Assembly (NCBI RefSeq): GCF_022829295.1
Contig: NZ_JAKSYH010000057.1
Coordinates: 1 to 64,000, forward strand
Source: Methylobacterium sp. J-088
GTDB lineage: Bacteria > Pseudomonadota > Alphaproteobacteria > Rhizobiales > Beijerinckiaceae
DNA length: 64,000 bases
Reading direction: 5' to 3'
Shown here: piece after piece, positions 9,434 through 18,178 of the stretch
Layout of the letters: each line of letters starts with the position of its first letter
Position numbering within the stretch: the first letter of the stretch is position 1
The notes under the pieces: generated by a model
The model's input: only the letters and a program-made list of their open reading frames with translations
Databases searched by the model: none
What the model was told of the DNA's origin: nothing
Position numbers and translations under genes: made by a program

Positions 9434-11073
9434 GCGTGATTCGGGGCGGGCGCGTCGTCGATCCGACCGCGTCCCGCGATTCGGTCGGGGATGTCTGGAT
9501 CGAGGACGGTCAGGTCATCGATCCGCCGGGCCGCGAGGCCGACCACGTCATCGACGCGGCGGGATGTGTGGTGATGGCCGGCGGCGTCGAGGTGCATTCG
9601 CACATCGCCGGCGGCAACGTGATCACCTCGCGGCTGCTCCTACCCGACCTCTATGTGAGCGAGGCTGCGCCTGAGGGTCATCCCTTCGCGCATGCCGGCG
9701 GGGCAGCGGCCTGGATCGGCTCGACCTATGCGCGGATGGGCTACACCACCGCGGTCGAGCCTGCGATGCCGCCGACCCACGCGCTGGCTACACAGCTCGA
9801 ACTCGCCGATATCCCGCTGCTCGACCGCGGGGCCCTGACCGTGATGGGCAACGACGACCAGCTCTTGCAGTTGCTGCGGGAACGCCAGGGCGGCAACGCG
9901 GTGCGCGACCTCGTCAGTCTGTCAGTGGCGCAGTCGCGCGGCCTCGGCGTGAAATGCATCAATGCGGGCGGCGCCTCGGCGTTCAAGGACGGTGCCCTGC
10001 GCCTGTCGCTCGACGACGAGATCCCCTGCTACGGGCTCTCGACCCGGCAGATCATGGGCTCGCTTCTCGACGCGGTCGAGGAGATCGGCGTCCCGCATCC
10101 CCTGCACGTCCATTGCAACAACCTCGGCCTGCCGGGCGCCGACGACAGCTTCATGGCGACGCTCGACGCAGCTGAGGGGCGGCGTATCCACTTCGCCCAC
10201 GCCCAGTTCTACGCCTACGGCGCGGTCGATCCGGCCAATCCCGGGACCGGCGGTTTCCGCTCGGCCGCCGAACGGATCGCACAGGCGATCACCGACAATC
10301 CGAATGCCACCCTCGACATCGGGCAGGTGGTGTTCGGCCAGACCGTAACGGTCTCCCTCGACATCCTGCGCCAGTTCGCGGGGCGGAAGGGCGCCAATCC
10401 CAAGAAGTGGGTGCTGAACGCGGGTGATGCCGAGGGCGGCGGCGTGGTGCCGTTCCTGTACCGGCCGCGCGGCCCGACCAGCTCCCTGCAATGGGCTATC
10501 GGCTTGGAAATAATGCTGCTCTCAACCGATCCCGAGCGGACGATCCTGACCACGGATCACCCGAACGGCGGTCCGTTCACCCAGTACCCACGCATCATCC
10601 ACCTGCTGATGGACAAGTCCGAGCGCGACCGCGAGATCGCGACGCTGCCCAAGATCGTGGGCGAGCGCTCGGGGCTGCCGGGGCTGGAGCGCGAATACAC
10701 GCTCTTGGAGATCGCGCAGCTCACGCGGTCCGGGCCGGCCAAGCTACTCGGCCTCGCGGATCGCGGTCACCTGCGGGCCGGCGCTCGGGCGGACGTTGCA
10801 ATTTACCGGGACGAGTCGAACCGCACCGCCATGTTCACCGCCGCCAAGCTCGTCCTCAAGGATGGCGTGCCGATCGTCGAGGATGGCGAGGTGGTGGAGT
10901 GGCGCGTCGGGCGCACGCTGTCCCTCACCCTCGAGTCCGACAAGGCCATGGCGAAGCGCGCCGATACCTACCTGACGGAGCGGTTCGGCGAGGGCCTCGA
11001 CAGCTTCGCGGTGCCCGATGCCGCGTTCGGTGAGGACACGGAGAATTTCGAGGCGGTGCCATGTCGGGCGTGA
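9427..11073 (+). CDS. fhcA: Formyltransferase/hydrolase complex subunit A
   Basis: FhcA is the amidohydrolase subunit that hydrolyses formylmethanofuran to formate. The 548-residue length fits the family. The metal-binding pair His57-x-His59 lies in GVEVHSHIAGG. Lys176 in LGVKCINAGG is where the family has a carboxylated lysine bridging two metals, and HVHCNNLGLPG and TTDHPNGGP supply further ligand candidates. The start overlaps the end of fhcB, so the subunits are probably made together. Confidence 0.96.
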   Translation: MLSVIRGGRVVDPTASRDSVGDVWIEDGQVIDPPGREADHVIDAAGCVVMAGGVEVHSHIAGGNVITSRLLLPDLYVSEAAPEGHPFAHAGGAAAWIGSTYARMGYTTAVEPAMPPTHALATQLELADIPLLDRGALTVMGNDDQLLQLLRERQGGNAVRDLVSLSVAQSRGLGVKCINAGGASAFKDGALRLSLDDEIPCYGLSTRQIMGSLLDAVEEIGVPHPLHVHCNNLGLPGADDSFMATLDAAEGRRIHFAHAQFYAYGAVDPANPGTGGFRSAAERIAQAITDNPNATLDIGQVVFGQTVTVSLDILRQFAGRKGANPKKWVLNAGDAEGGGVVPFLYRPRGPTSSLQWAIGLEIMLLSTDPERTILTTDHPNGGPFTQYPRIIHLLMDKSERDREIATLPKIVGERSGLPGLEREYTLLEIAQLTRSGPAKLLGLADRGHLRAGARADVAIYRDESNRTAMFTAAKLVLKDGVPIVEDGEVVEWRVGRTLSLTLESDKAMAKRADTYLTERFGEGLDSFAVPDAAFGEDTENFEAVPCRA

Positions 11074-11100
11074 TCAGCGGGGCGAGCCGCGGGAACTACG

Positions 11101-12048
11101 ATGTCTGACCTTTCCCTCAACGGTATCCCGGTCATCGACACCTTCGCGGAGGCGTTCGACGTGGCCGGGACCGCCATCGTCGTCACGAACGACACCGCCA
11201 AGTGGGCGATGATCGCCGCGACCACGATGACGGGCTTCGCCACCTCGGTGATCGGCTGCGGCGCCGAGGCCGGGATCGACGCCGAGCTGTCGCCGGAGGA
11301 GACTCCGGACGGGCGGCCGGGCGTCCGCATCCTGCTGTTCGGCTTCGAACCGAACGGACTCAAGGAGCAGCTGATCAAGCGGGTCGGCCAGTGCATCCTC
11401 ACCTGTCCGGGCACGGCCTGCTACGCGGGTGTCGATGGGCCGACCAAGATCAAGCTCGGCGGCGCGATCCGCTATTTCGGCGACGGCTTCGCAATCGCCA
11501 AGCGCCTGCCCGACGCCTCCGGCAAGGCGCGGCGCTACTGGCGTATCCCGGTGATGGACGGCGAGTTCCTGTGCGAGGATACGGTCCGGGCGGTCGACGG
11601 TGCGGTTGGCGGCGGCAATTTGCTCTTCCTCGGGCGGACCCATGCGGAGACGCTGAAGGTCGCCGAGGTAGCCGTGGAGGCCGCCAAGGCGGTTCCGGGC
11701 GCGATCCTGCCGTTCCCAGGCGGGATCGTCCGCTCCGGTTCAAAGGTCGGCGGACGGACCAAGGGCATGATGGCCTCCACCAACGACGCCTACTGCCCGA
11801 CGCTCAAGGGCCGGGCTGGCTCGGCGCTCCCGGCGGATTGCGGTGTGGTGCTGGAGATCGTGATCGACGCCCTCACTTCGCAGGGCGTGTCCGACTCGAT
11901 GCGCGCCGGCTTGCACGCGGCGACCGAGATCGGCGGAAAACACGGGCTTATCGCAGTGACGGCCGGCAATTACGGCGGCAATCTGGGACGCCACCACTAC
12001 CATCTGCGCGACCTGATCGCGCGCGACGACGCCAAGTCGGAGGGCTGA
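11101..12048 (+). CDS. fhcD: Formylmethanofuran:H4MPT formyltransferase
   Basis: FhcD (Ftr) moves the formyl group between H4MPT and methanofuran within the Fhc complex. The 315-residue protein contains NDTAKWAMIAATTMTGFATS near the N-terminus, and LTCPGTACYAGVDG in the middle, both characteristic of Ftr. It follows fhcA by 27 bases and is followed by fhcC after 3 bases. Confidence 0.96.
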   Translation: MSDLSLNGIPVIDTFAEAFDVAGTAIVVTNDTAKWAMIAATTMTGFATSVIGCGAEAGIDAELSPEETPDGRPGVRILLFGFEPNGLKEQLIKRVGQCILTCPGTACYAGVDGPTKIKLGGAIRYFGDGFAIAKRLPDASGKARRYWRIPVMDGEFLCEDTVRAVDGAVGGGNLLFLGRTHAETLKVAEVAVEAAKAVPGAILPFPGGIVRSGSKVGGRTKGMMASTNDAYCPTLKGRAGSALPADCGVVLEIVIDALTSQGVSDSMRAGLHAATEIGGKHGLIAVTAGNYGGNLGRHHYHLRDLIARDDAKSEG

Positions 12049-12051
12049 GCC

Positions 12052-12846
12052 GTGAGCACCCTCACCCTGCGCGCGGCCCCGCCCGAGCGGCTGGACTTTC
12101 TGGACATTAACCCCCGGGCGCTCTCGGGTCTGTCCCAAGGCGAGGCCGAGCGCCTGGAGATCGGTACGACCCGGACAGGCGTACGCCTCGGCGACTGCTT
12201 CTCCGTTTCCCTCGACGGGTCCGACAGCCTGACCATCGAGGGCGGTCACGAGCGCCTGGATCGGGTCGGGGCGTCCCTGTCCGCGGGCACGATCCGGGTG
12301 ACCGGCGATGTCGGCCAGCGCCTCGGTGCCGGCATGGCGGGCGGTAGCCTGACGGTCACCGGAAACGCAGGTCCCTACGCGGCTTCCGGTGCGACCGGCG
12401 GCACGATCACCATTGAGGGCGATGCCGGCGACTACGCGGGCGGCGCGGTCTATGCCGCCAAGACGGGGCTCGACGGGGCGACGCTGATCATCCGCGGAAC
12501 CGCGGGCGCGCATCTCGGCGACCGGATGCGGCGGGGGATGATCGTCGCCGGGCGCGCGGGTGCCTTCGCGGGCTCGCGCATGATCGCCGGCACTCTGGCG
12601 GCCCTCGCGGCCGGCGACCAGCCGGGGCTCGGCATGCGCCGTGGAACCCTCGTCCTCGGCGCGCACGGGCGTATGGCCGAGACCTTCGTGGAGACCGGCG
12701 CGCACGATCTGGTGTTCCTGCGCCTGCTGGCGACGGCCCTGCGCGGCCTCAGCCCGGAGCATGCAGCCCTGCTGGACAAGCCGCTCCGACGCTATTCGGG
12801 CGACCTCGCCACCATCGCGAAGGGCGAGATCTGGGTCGCGGCCTGA
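12052..12846 (+). CDS. fhcC: Formyltransferase/hydrolase complex subunit C
   Basis: FhcC is the beta-helix scaffold subunit related to archaeal FwdC and to the glutamate synthase C-terminal domain. The 264-residue protein is mostly glycine-rich turns such as LGAGMAGGSLTVTGNAG and LGDRMRRGMIVAGRAG, spaced as in a right-handed parallel beta-helix. Translation begins at GTG 12052, three bases after the fhcD stop. It is the last gene of the fhcBADC operon. Confidence 0.94.
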   Translation: MSTLTLRAAPPERLDFLDINPRALSGLSQGEAERLEIGTTRTGVRLGDCFSVSLDGSDSLTIEGGHERLDRVGASLSAGTIRVTGDVGQRLGAGMAGGSLTVTGNAGPYAASGATGGTITIEGDAGDYAGGAVYAAKTGLDGATLIIRGTAGAHLGDRMRRGMIVAGRAGAFAGSRMIAGTLAALAAGDQPGLGMRRGTLVLGAHGRMAETFVETGAHDLVFLRLLATALRGLSPEHAALLDKPLRRYSGDLATIAKGEIWVAA

Positions 12847-12930
12847 CGCCGCCTGGGCAAGGGGCGTGAAGGCGTCCTATCCTCCCGTTCAAGCCGGCCC
12901 GCACGAGGCCGGCAGCCCGGGAACGCGCCC

Positions 12931-13137
12931 ATGCTGCTTCTGCTGTCGATCTGCCTCGTCGCCCAGCCCTCGACCTGCCGCGAGGACCGGATCGAGATGT
13001 CGTTCGAGACATCGAGTCCGTTCGTCTGCCTACGCAATTCGCAGAGCGCGTTGGCAACCTGGCAGGCCTCCCACCCGGAATGGCACGTCGAGCGCTGGCG
13101 TTGCGCCGCCAAGGGAAGCACGCCGAAGGACCTGTGA
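12931..13137 (+). CDS. Small secreted or membrane-anchored protein, unknown
   Basis: This 68-residue protein begins with a short hydrophobic stretch (MLLLLSICLVAQPS) and then has three cysteines (STCRED, FVCLRN, RWRCAAK) and a WQASHPEWHVERWRC segment. The balanced composition, unlike neighbouring shadow frames, suggests a real gene. I recognise no named family. It lies between fhcC and the sensor kinase gene, on the same strand. Confidence 0.6.
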   Translation: MLLLLSICLVAQPSTCREDRIEMSFETSSPFVCLRNSQSALATWQASHPEWHVERWRCAAKGSTPKDL

Positions 13138-13197
13138 CGGCGCCTTGGCGCGCCGGCCGGGCAGTGTCATGCTGAGCCCTGCTTCGAGGGCGGCCCC

Positions 13198-14832
13198 ATG
13201 CGCTCGTTGAAGACCCGCTTCGCGCTGCTCCTGGGCAGCACCGCCATCGTGGTGATCCTGGCTGCTGCGGCGGCGCTGGCGGCGATCGGCGCCGCGGAGC
13301 GGACCGTAGACCGAACGCTCGAAGCGCAGCGGCGCCTGGAATTGTTGGCCGAGCTGTCCGGCCGCCTCACGCAGTTCGGTCTCGCCGCCGTCGAGACCGT
13401 CGGCAATCCCGACGGACAGCCCGAGGCGATGGCGATCGCCCGCGACAATGCCGATCGCGCCCTGCGGACCGTCGACGAGGCCTTGGCCAAGAGCTTCCCG
13501 CCGAGCGACGACCCCACCGACCGGATGCAATATGCCGCGCGAACCCGCCCGATGGCCGCTTTGCGTGCCGCCCGCGCGGTCCTCGACCGGCAGGTGGCTC
13601 AGATCAATCGCCAGACCGAGCCTGAGCGGCGGCAGGACGCGATCAAGGGCGCGCTCAACGGCTTCGGCGCCATGACGGGCCAGCCGCTCTCATTCCTCAT
13701 CGAAGTGGAACGGCGGAGCATGGCACTCGGCTCCGAGCAGGCCCGGGCGCTTTCGGAGCGCCTACGTCTCGCCGCGGCTGCGGCGGTGACGGCGGCCCTC
13801 GTGCTGCTGGCGATCCTGTACCGTGGCGTCACCCGGCCGACGCTGGCGCGGATCGAGGAGGTCCGCCGGGCCGCGAGCGCCATCGGACACGGTGCCCTGG
13901 ACACCCGCCTGTCCGTCGCAACCCGCGACGAGCTCGGCCTCCTGATGACCAACGTCAACCGCATGGCGGCGCGCCTCGCCCGGCGGGAATTGCGGGTCGT
14001 GGCCGACCGGGCGGCGCTGGAGGACACGGTCGCGGCCCGGACGGCGGATCTGCGCGCCGCCAATGTCCGTCTCGAATCCATCGATCAGTCCCGGCGGCGC
14101 TTCTTCGCCGATGTCAGCCACGAGCTGCGCACGCCGCTCACCGTGATCCTGGGCGAGTGCGATCTCGCGTTGCGGGGGGCCACCCGCGGCGCCGATCCCG
14201 GGCCGGTCTTCGCCACGATCAAGAAGCGCGCGCAGCGGCTGAAGCTGCGGGTCGAGGATCTGCTGCGCGTCGCCCGGTCGGAAACCGGCGAGATCGCGTT
14301 CGACAAGCGGCCCCTCGGGCTCGCCCTGGTTTTGTCGGAGGCGGTGGACAACATGACCTCCGAGGCCGCCCGGCGTCGCGTCGCGCTGTCCCTTGATCCG
14401 GGGACCCGGGATGTCGAGAGCCTCGCGGATCGCGAGTGGATCCGGCAGACGGTGGAGAGCCTCGTTGATAACGCCCTGCGCCACGCCGCCGGGCTCACCC
14501 GGGTCGAGGTCGCGCTGTCTGCCGGCCCGGGCCCGGTCGGGCGGATCACCGTGACGGATGACGGGCCGGGATTTGGCACCTCCGAAGCCGACCTGTTCGA
14601 GCGCTTCAAGCGCGGCGCCGGCGCGGGGCCCGATGAGACGGGCTTCGGCATCGGCCTCGCCCTCGCGCGCTGGATCGTCGAGCAGCATGGCGGGACCATC
14701 CGGCTGGGCGCGGGACCGGACGGGTGCGGCGCCCGCGTCAGCCTGGACATCCCGGCGCTCGATCCGGCATGGGAGTCGGGCACGGCCGGGGACGCGGCCG
14801 GCGCCGCACAGGTGAGGGAGCCGACCGCATGA
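13198..14832 (+). CDS. mxbD: Membrane sensor histidine kinase, probable MxbD
   Basis: This 544-residue sensor kinase has a transmembrane segment at about 13-33, a periplasmic region of about 150 residues, a second membrane segment near 190-207, a HAMP domain, a dimerisation domain with His308 in DVSHELRTPLT, and an ATPase domain with LVDNALRHA, TDDGPGFG and FGIGLALARWIVEQHGG. Its position just upstream of pqqA, as in AM1, suggests MxbD, part of the system needed for methanol-oxidation gene expression. That name rests on location and domain type only. Its stop overlaps the regulator start (ATGA). Confidence 0.75.
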   Translation: MRSLKTRFALLLGSTAIVVILAAAAALAAIGAAERTVDRTLEAQRRLELLAELSGRLTQFGLAAVETVGNPDGQPEAMAIARDNADRALRTVDEALAKSFPPSDDPTDRMQYAARTRPMAALRAARAVLDRQVAQINRQTEPERRQDAIKGALNGFGAMTGQPLSFLIEVERRSMALGSEQARALSERLRLAAAAAVTAALVLLAILYRGVTRPTLARIEEVRRAASAIGHGALDTRLSVATRDELGLLMTNVNRMAARLARRELRVVADRAALEDTVAARTADLRAANVRLESIDQSRRRFFADVSHELRTPLTVILGECDLALRGATRGADPGPVFATIKKRAQRLKLRVEDLLRVARSETGEIAFDKRPLGLALVLSEAVDNMTSEAARRRVALSLDPGTRDVESLADREWIRQTVESLVDNALRHAAGLTRVEVALSAGPGPVGRITVTDDGPGFGTSEADLFERFKRGAGAGPDETGFGIGLALARWIVEQHGGTIRLGAGPDGCGARVSLDIPALDPAWESGTAGDAAGAAQVREPTA

Positions 14833-15533
14833 CGCGGATCCTGATCGTCGAGGACGATATCGATATCCGCGGCCTCCTGGCCCGGGGTCTGGAGGCGGAG
14901 GGGTTCGAGGTCGGCACGGCGGCCTGCGTCGACGAGGCGCTCAAGGCGGCGCACGATCCGGCACCCGGGGCGGTGCTGCTCGACATCGGTCTGCCGGACG
15001 GGTCGGGCCACGATGTCTGCCGCTCCCTGCGGGAAGGCGGGTTCTCCGGCGCCATCCTGTTCCTGTCCGCCCGCGACGAGATCCGCGACCGGGCCGAGGG
15101 TCTGGCGCTCGGAGCCGACGACTACATCGTCAAGCCGTTCGAGTTCGACGAGCTGGTTGCGCGCCTGCGCACGCACCTGATGCGGCGCGAGCAGGCCGAG
15201 GCGCCCCGCTCAAGGATCACGGCAGGCCGACTGAGTCTTGACCTCGACACCCGTCAGGCGAGCTGCGGCGAGGCCAGTGCCCGACTCACTCCCCGCGAAG
15301 CCGATTTGCTCGCCATGCTGATGGAGAGCATCGGCAAGCCCGTCTCGCGCGCGGACATCTTCGACCGGCTCTGGGCCAGCCAGGGCGGTCTGTCGCTCAA
15401 CGTGGTCGACGTCTACATCGGCTATCTGCGTTCGAAGATGGCCGATTTCGTACGTTATGGCGGCCCGGCTTTGACCACCGTGCGCGGCAAGGGCTTCATG
15501 CTGGAGCTGCGCGGCCCGGACTTTCGACAATGA
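14829..15533 (+). CDS. mxbM: OmpR-type response regulator, probable MxbM
   Basis: This 234-residue regulator has a receiver domain with Asp52 in LLDIGLPDGSG as the phosphorylation site, acidic residues in VEDDIDIRG, and the lysine in DDYIVKPFEFDEL. A winged-helix DNA-binding domain follows, with LTPREADLLAMLMESIGKPVS and LNVVDVYIGYLRSK. It is coupled to the kinase gene by ATGA overlap. Position argues for MxbM and for targets among methanol-oxidation genes; the pqqA promoter directly downstream is the nearest candidate. Confidence 0.77.
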   Translation: MTRILIVEDDIDIRGLLARGLEAEGFEVGTAACVDEALKAAHDPAPGAVLLDIGLPDGSGHDVCRSLREGGFSGAILFLSARDEIRDRAEGLALGADDYIVKPFEFDELVARLRTHLMRREQAEAPRSRITAGRLSLDLDTRQASCGEASARLTPREADLLAMLMESIGKPVSRADIFDRLWASQGGLSLNVVDVYIGYLRSKMADFVRYGGPALTTVRGKGFMLELRGPDFRQ

Positions 15534-15757
15534 CCAACTGTACTTAAGTCCTACCGACCGACGTTTCCCGTAGGTTTCCGGAACTTTAGGAAGTGTCACA
15601 CGAAAATTTTGGGAGGATCAGGCAACTTAGTGCTTGAAGCCTGCCCTTGAATCGTCGATACCGGTGCCGCGCCTAAAAACGAGAGCGCCATCAGTGTCTT
15701 AGGGTCTTCTTAAGATCCATGCGACGCTCGGTGAGGATACCGCCAAGGAGAAACACC
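15534..15757 (+). promoter_or_regulatory. pqqA promoter region with TTAAGA site
   Basis: This 223-base gap precedes pqqA and is more AT-rich than its surroundings. At 15708-15717 it contains TCTTAAGATC, whose core TCTTAAGA is palindromic and resembles the TTAAGAGAT repeats upstream of xoxF. A strong ribosome-binding sequence, AAGGAG at 15745-15750, lies seven bases before the pqqA ATG. Promoter boxes cannot be assigned with confidence. Confidence 0.5.
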
Positions 15758-15847
15758 ATGAAGTGGGCTGCCCCGATCGTGTCCGAGATCTGCGTCGGCA
15801 TGGAAGTGACGAGCTACGAGTCGGCCGAGATCGACACCTTCAACTGA
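15758..15847 (+). CDS. pqqA: PQQ precursor peptide PqqA
   Basis: PqqA is the ribosomal peptide from which the cofactor pyrroloquinoline quinone is made. The 29-residue frame starts MKWAAPIVSEICVGMEV and ends with DTFN. Glu16 and Tyr20 form the conserved E-x3-Y pair that PqqE crosslinks and that becomes PQQ. It appears identical to AM1 PqqA as I remember it. It follows a strong AAGGAG site and precedes pqqB by 34 bases. Confidence 0.98.
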   Translation: MKWAAPIVSEICVGMEVTSYESAEIDTFN

Positions 15848-15881
15848 GTTTTTACGGGCCGGGGATCTCGGGAGCCGCACC

Positions 15882-16781
15882 ATGCGCGTCGTGATCCTCG
15901 GTTCCGCGGCCGGCGGCGGCCTTCCCCAGTGGAATTGCCGCTGCCCCATCTGCACGCTGGCGCGGTCCGACCCGGACCGGGTGCGACCCCGGACCCAGTC
16001 GAGCATCGCAGTGTCCGCGAACGGGTCGGATTGGCTGCTGATCAACGCCTCTCCGGATATCCGCCAACAACTCTTCGACAATCGAGCGATGCATCCGCGT
16101 GAGGGCCTGCGCCATTCGCCGATCCGCGCCGTGCTGTTGACCAACGGCGACGTCGATCATGTCGCGGGCTTGCTGACGCTGCGCGAAGGTCAGCCGTATA
16201 CGCTCTACGCCACGGGCGGGATTCTCGACTCGGTGAACGCCAATCGCGTCTTCGACGTAATGGCTGCCGGCGTCGTAGCCCGCGAGGCCGTCGGCATGGA
16301 TGCGCGATTCGAGCCCTTGACCGGCTTGTCGGTTACACTCTTCCCCGTCCCCGGCAAGGTGCCGCTCTGGCTGGAGGACGAGACCATGGAGATCGGCGCC
16401 GAGACCGAGACGACGGTCGGCGCCTTGATCGAAGCCGGCGGCCGGCGCCTCGCCTATATTCCTGGATGCGCGCGGGTGACGGACGGGTTGCGGGCGCGCA
16501 TCGCCGGTGTGGATGCACTGCTGTTCGACGGCACGGTTCTGCACGACGACGACATGATCCGGGCCGGCGTCGGGACGAAGACCGGCTGGCGCATGGGGCA
16601 CGTGCCGATGCGCGGCGCGAACGGTTCGATCGACGCCCTTGCGGCGACCGAGATCGGGCAGCGCATCTTCGTGCACATCAACAACACCAATCCCGTGTTG
16701 GTCGAGGGATCCCCGGAGCGCGGGGATGTCGAGGCGGCCGGGTGGACGGTGGCGCATGACGGTCTGAGCCTGTCGCTGTAG
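15882..16781 (+). CDS. pqqB: PQQ biosynthesis protein PqqB
   Basis: PqqB is a metallo-beta-lactamase-fold protein that acts on the crosslinked Glu-Tyr intermediate, proposed as a hydroxylase, in the cytosol. The 299-residue sequence starts MRVVILGSAAGGGLPQWNC, has the structural-zinc Cys pair in NCRCPIC, the metal-binding TNGDVDHVAGLL segment near residue 90, and a C-terminal HINNTNPVLVEGS. It is followed by a 311-base gap with a repeat before pqqC/D. Confidence 0.97.
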   Translation: MRVVILGSAAGGGLPQWNCRCPICTLARSDPDRVRPRTQSSIAVSANGSDWLLINASPDIRQQLFDNRAMHPREGLRHSPIRAVLLTNGDVDHVAGLLTLREGQPYTLYATGGILDSVNANRVFDVMAAGVVAREAVGMDARFEPLTGLSVTLFPVPGKVPLWLEDETMEIGAETETTVGALIEAGGRRLAYIPGCARVTDGLRARIAGVDALLFDGTVLHDDDMIRAGVGTKTGWRMGHVPMRGANGSIDALAATEIGQRIFVHINNTNPVLVEGSPERGDVEAAGWTVAHDGLSLSL

Positions 16782-17092
16782 CCAGACGCGTCGAATCCAC
16801 ACCCTTCTCCTGACGTGCGGCGAAGCCGCATCGAAGGATGACCCCAGGGATCGCGCGGTGGGCCGGTGGCCTCCTTCGAGACCTGCGCTTCGCTCCGGCA
16901 GCTCAGGATGCCTGTGTGGATCGGGAACGCTAGCCGAGGGTCGAACGACGCGACAGAATATCTCGGCCGACGTGGACTGTTGGGCCGACCGGTTGTCGGC
17001 ACTATATCGTCTCCGAGTTCAGGAACACGCCCCGTGCGCCGAGGGCTGGACGACACAGGAAACGCGACCCGAGAACGGACGCCGGACACGCC
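16782..17092 (+). other. Intra-operon gap between pqqB and pqqC/D
   Basis: The first part holds a dispersed repeat copy (16806-16915). The rest, 16916-17092, has no gene and includes an AT-richer stretch, GGCACTATATCGTC, near 16998-17011 that could be part of an internal promoter. The gap is unusually long for neighbouring genes of one pathway. Confidence 0.45.
16806..16915. repeat. Dispersed intergenic repeat, family 2, copy A
   Basis: This stretch aligns with 55389-55470: both contain TCGAAGGA, GGATCGCGCGG, CTCCTTCGAG, a GCGCT(T/CC) segment, CGCTCCGGCA and CTCAGGATG in the same order and nearly the same spacing. Similar elements are common between genes in Rhizobiales. The inverted arms CGAAGGA and TCCTTCG can form a stem, so it may fold in the pqq transcript. 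Confidence 0.75.
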
Positions 17093-18178
17093 ATGAACGC
17101 AGTTTTCCCGACCCCCGATACCGCCGAGAGCCAGCGTCTCCTCAGCCCCGAGGAATTGGAGGCCGCGCTACGCGATATCGGTGCGCGCCGCTACCACATC
17201 CTGCACCCGTTCCATCGTCTGCTCCATGATGGAAAGCTGTCGAAAGATCAGGTCCGGGCTTGGGCGCTCAATCGCTACTACTACCAAGCCATGATTCCGG
17301 TGAAGGACGCTGCCGTCCTGGCCCGGATGACCGACGCGTCGCTCCGGCGGATCTGGCGCCAGCGTATCGTCGATCACGATGGCGATCACGAGGGTGACGG
17401 CGGGATCGAGCGCTGGCTCAAGCTCGCGGAGGGCGTCGGATTCGAACGGGACTACGTGCTCTCGACCCGCGGGATCCTCTCGGCGACGAAGTTCTCGGTG
17501 GAGGCCTACGTCCATTTCGTCTCGGAAAAGAGCTTGCTGGAGGCGATCGCCTCGTCGCTGACCGAGATGTTCTCGCCGACTATCATCTCCGAGCGTGTCG
17601 CCGGGATGCTGAAGAACTACGACTTCATCACCAAGGACACGTTGGCCTATTTCGATAAGCGGCTCACCCAGGCGCCGCGAGATGCCGATTTCGCCCTCGA
17701 CTACGTGAAACGGCACGCGACCACGCCGGAGTTGCAGCGTCAGGCGATGGCCGCGCTGACCTTCAAATGCAACGTCCTCTGGACCCAGCTCGACGCCCTG
17801 TACTTCGCCTACGTCGCCCCCGGCATGATCCCGCCAGATGCGTGGCGCCCGGGCGAAGGCCTCGTCGCCGAGCAGCTGCAGGTTCAGGCCGCCGGTGCCG
17901 GCCGCAAGATGCTGGCCGAAGATCGTCCGCGACTGCCCCGGGGTGTTCGGCTGCGGAATGACGAGACCCGGGGCAAGTGGGTCCTCCTCGCCCCCGAGCG
18001 CACCTTCGACCTGGACGACAATGCCGTGGCGGTTCTGAAGCTCGTCGATGGCAATCGGAGCGTGGCGGCGATCGCCGACGAGCTGGGCCAGACCTATGCG
18101 GCCGACCCGCGCGCCATCGAAACCGATATCCTGGTGATGCTCGACGGGCTGGCCGAGAAACGGGTCCTGGAGCGATGA
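17093..18178 (+). CDS. pqqCD: PqqC/PqqD fusion protein
   Basis: This 361-residue protein joins two PQQ enzymes. Residues about 15-250 are PqqC, the cofactorless oxidase that makes the final ring closure and oxidations, with [25 protein letters not shown] and [15 protein letters not shown]. Residues about 275-361 are PqqD, the peptide chaperone that presents PqqA to PqqE, with [19 protein letters not shown] and [16 protein letters not shown]. The fusion is typical of Methylobacterium. Its stop overlaps the pqqE start in ATGA. Confidence 0.97.
   Translation: MNAVFPTPDTAESQRLLSPEELEAALRDIGARRYHILHPFHRLLHDGKLSKDQVRAWALNRYYYQAMIPVKDAAVLARMTDASLRRIWRQRIVDHDGDHEGDGGIERWLKLAEGVGFERDYVLSTRGILSATKFSVEAYVHFVSEKSLLEAIASSLTEMFSPTIISERVAGMLKNYDFITKDTLAYFDKRLTQAPRDADFALDYVKRHATTPELQRQAMAALTFKCNVLWTQLDALYFAYVAPGMIPPDAWRPGEGLVAEQLQVQAAGAGRKMLAEDRPRLPRGVRLRNDETRGKWVLLAPERTFDLDDNAVAVLKLVDGNRSVAAIADELGQTYAADPRAIETDILVMLDGLAEKRVLER

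Noticed and set aside
15210..15599. Minus-strand frame of 129 codons near mxbM
   Set aside because: It is antisense to the regulator's DNA-binding domain and the pqqA promoter, with no family match.
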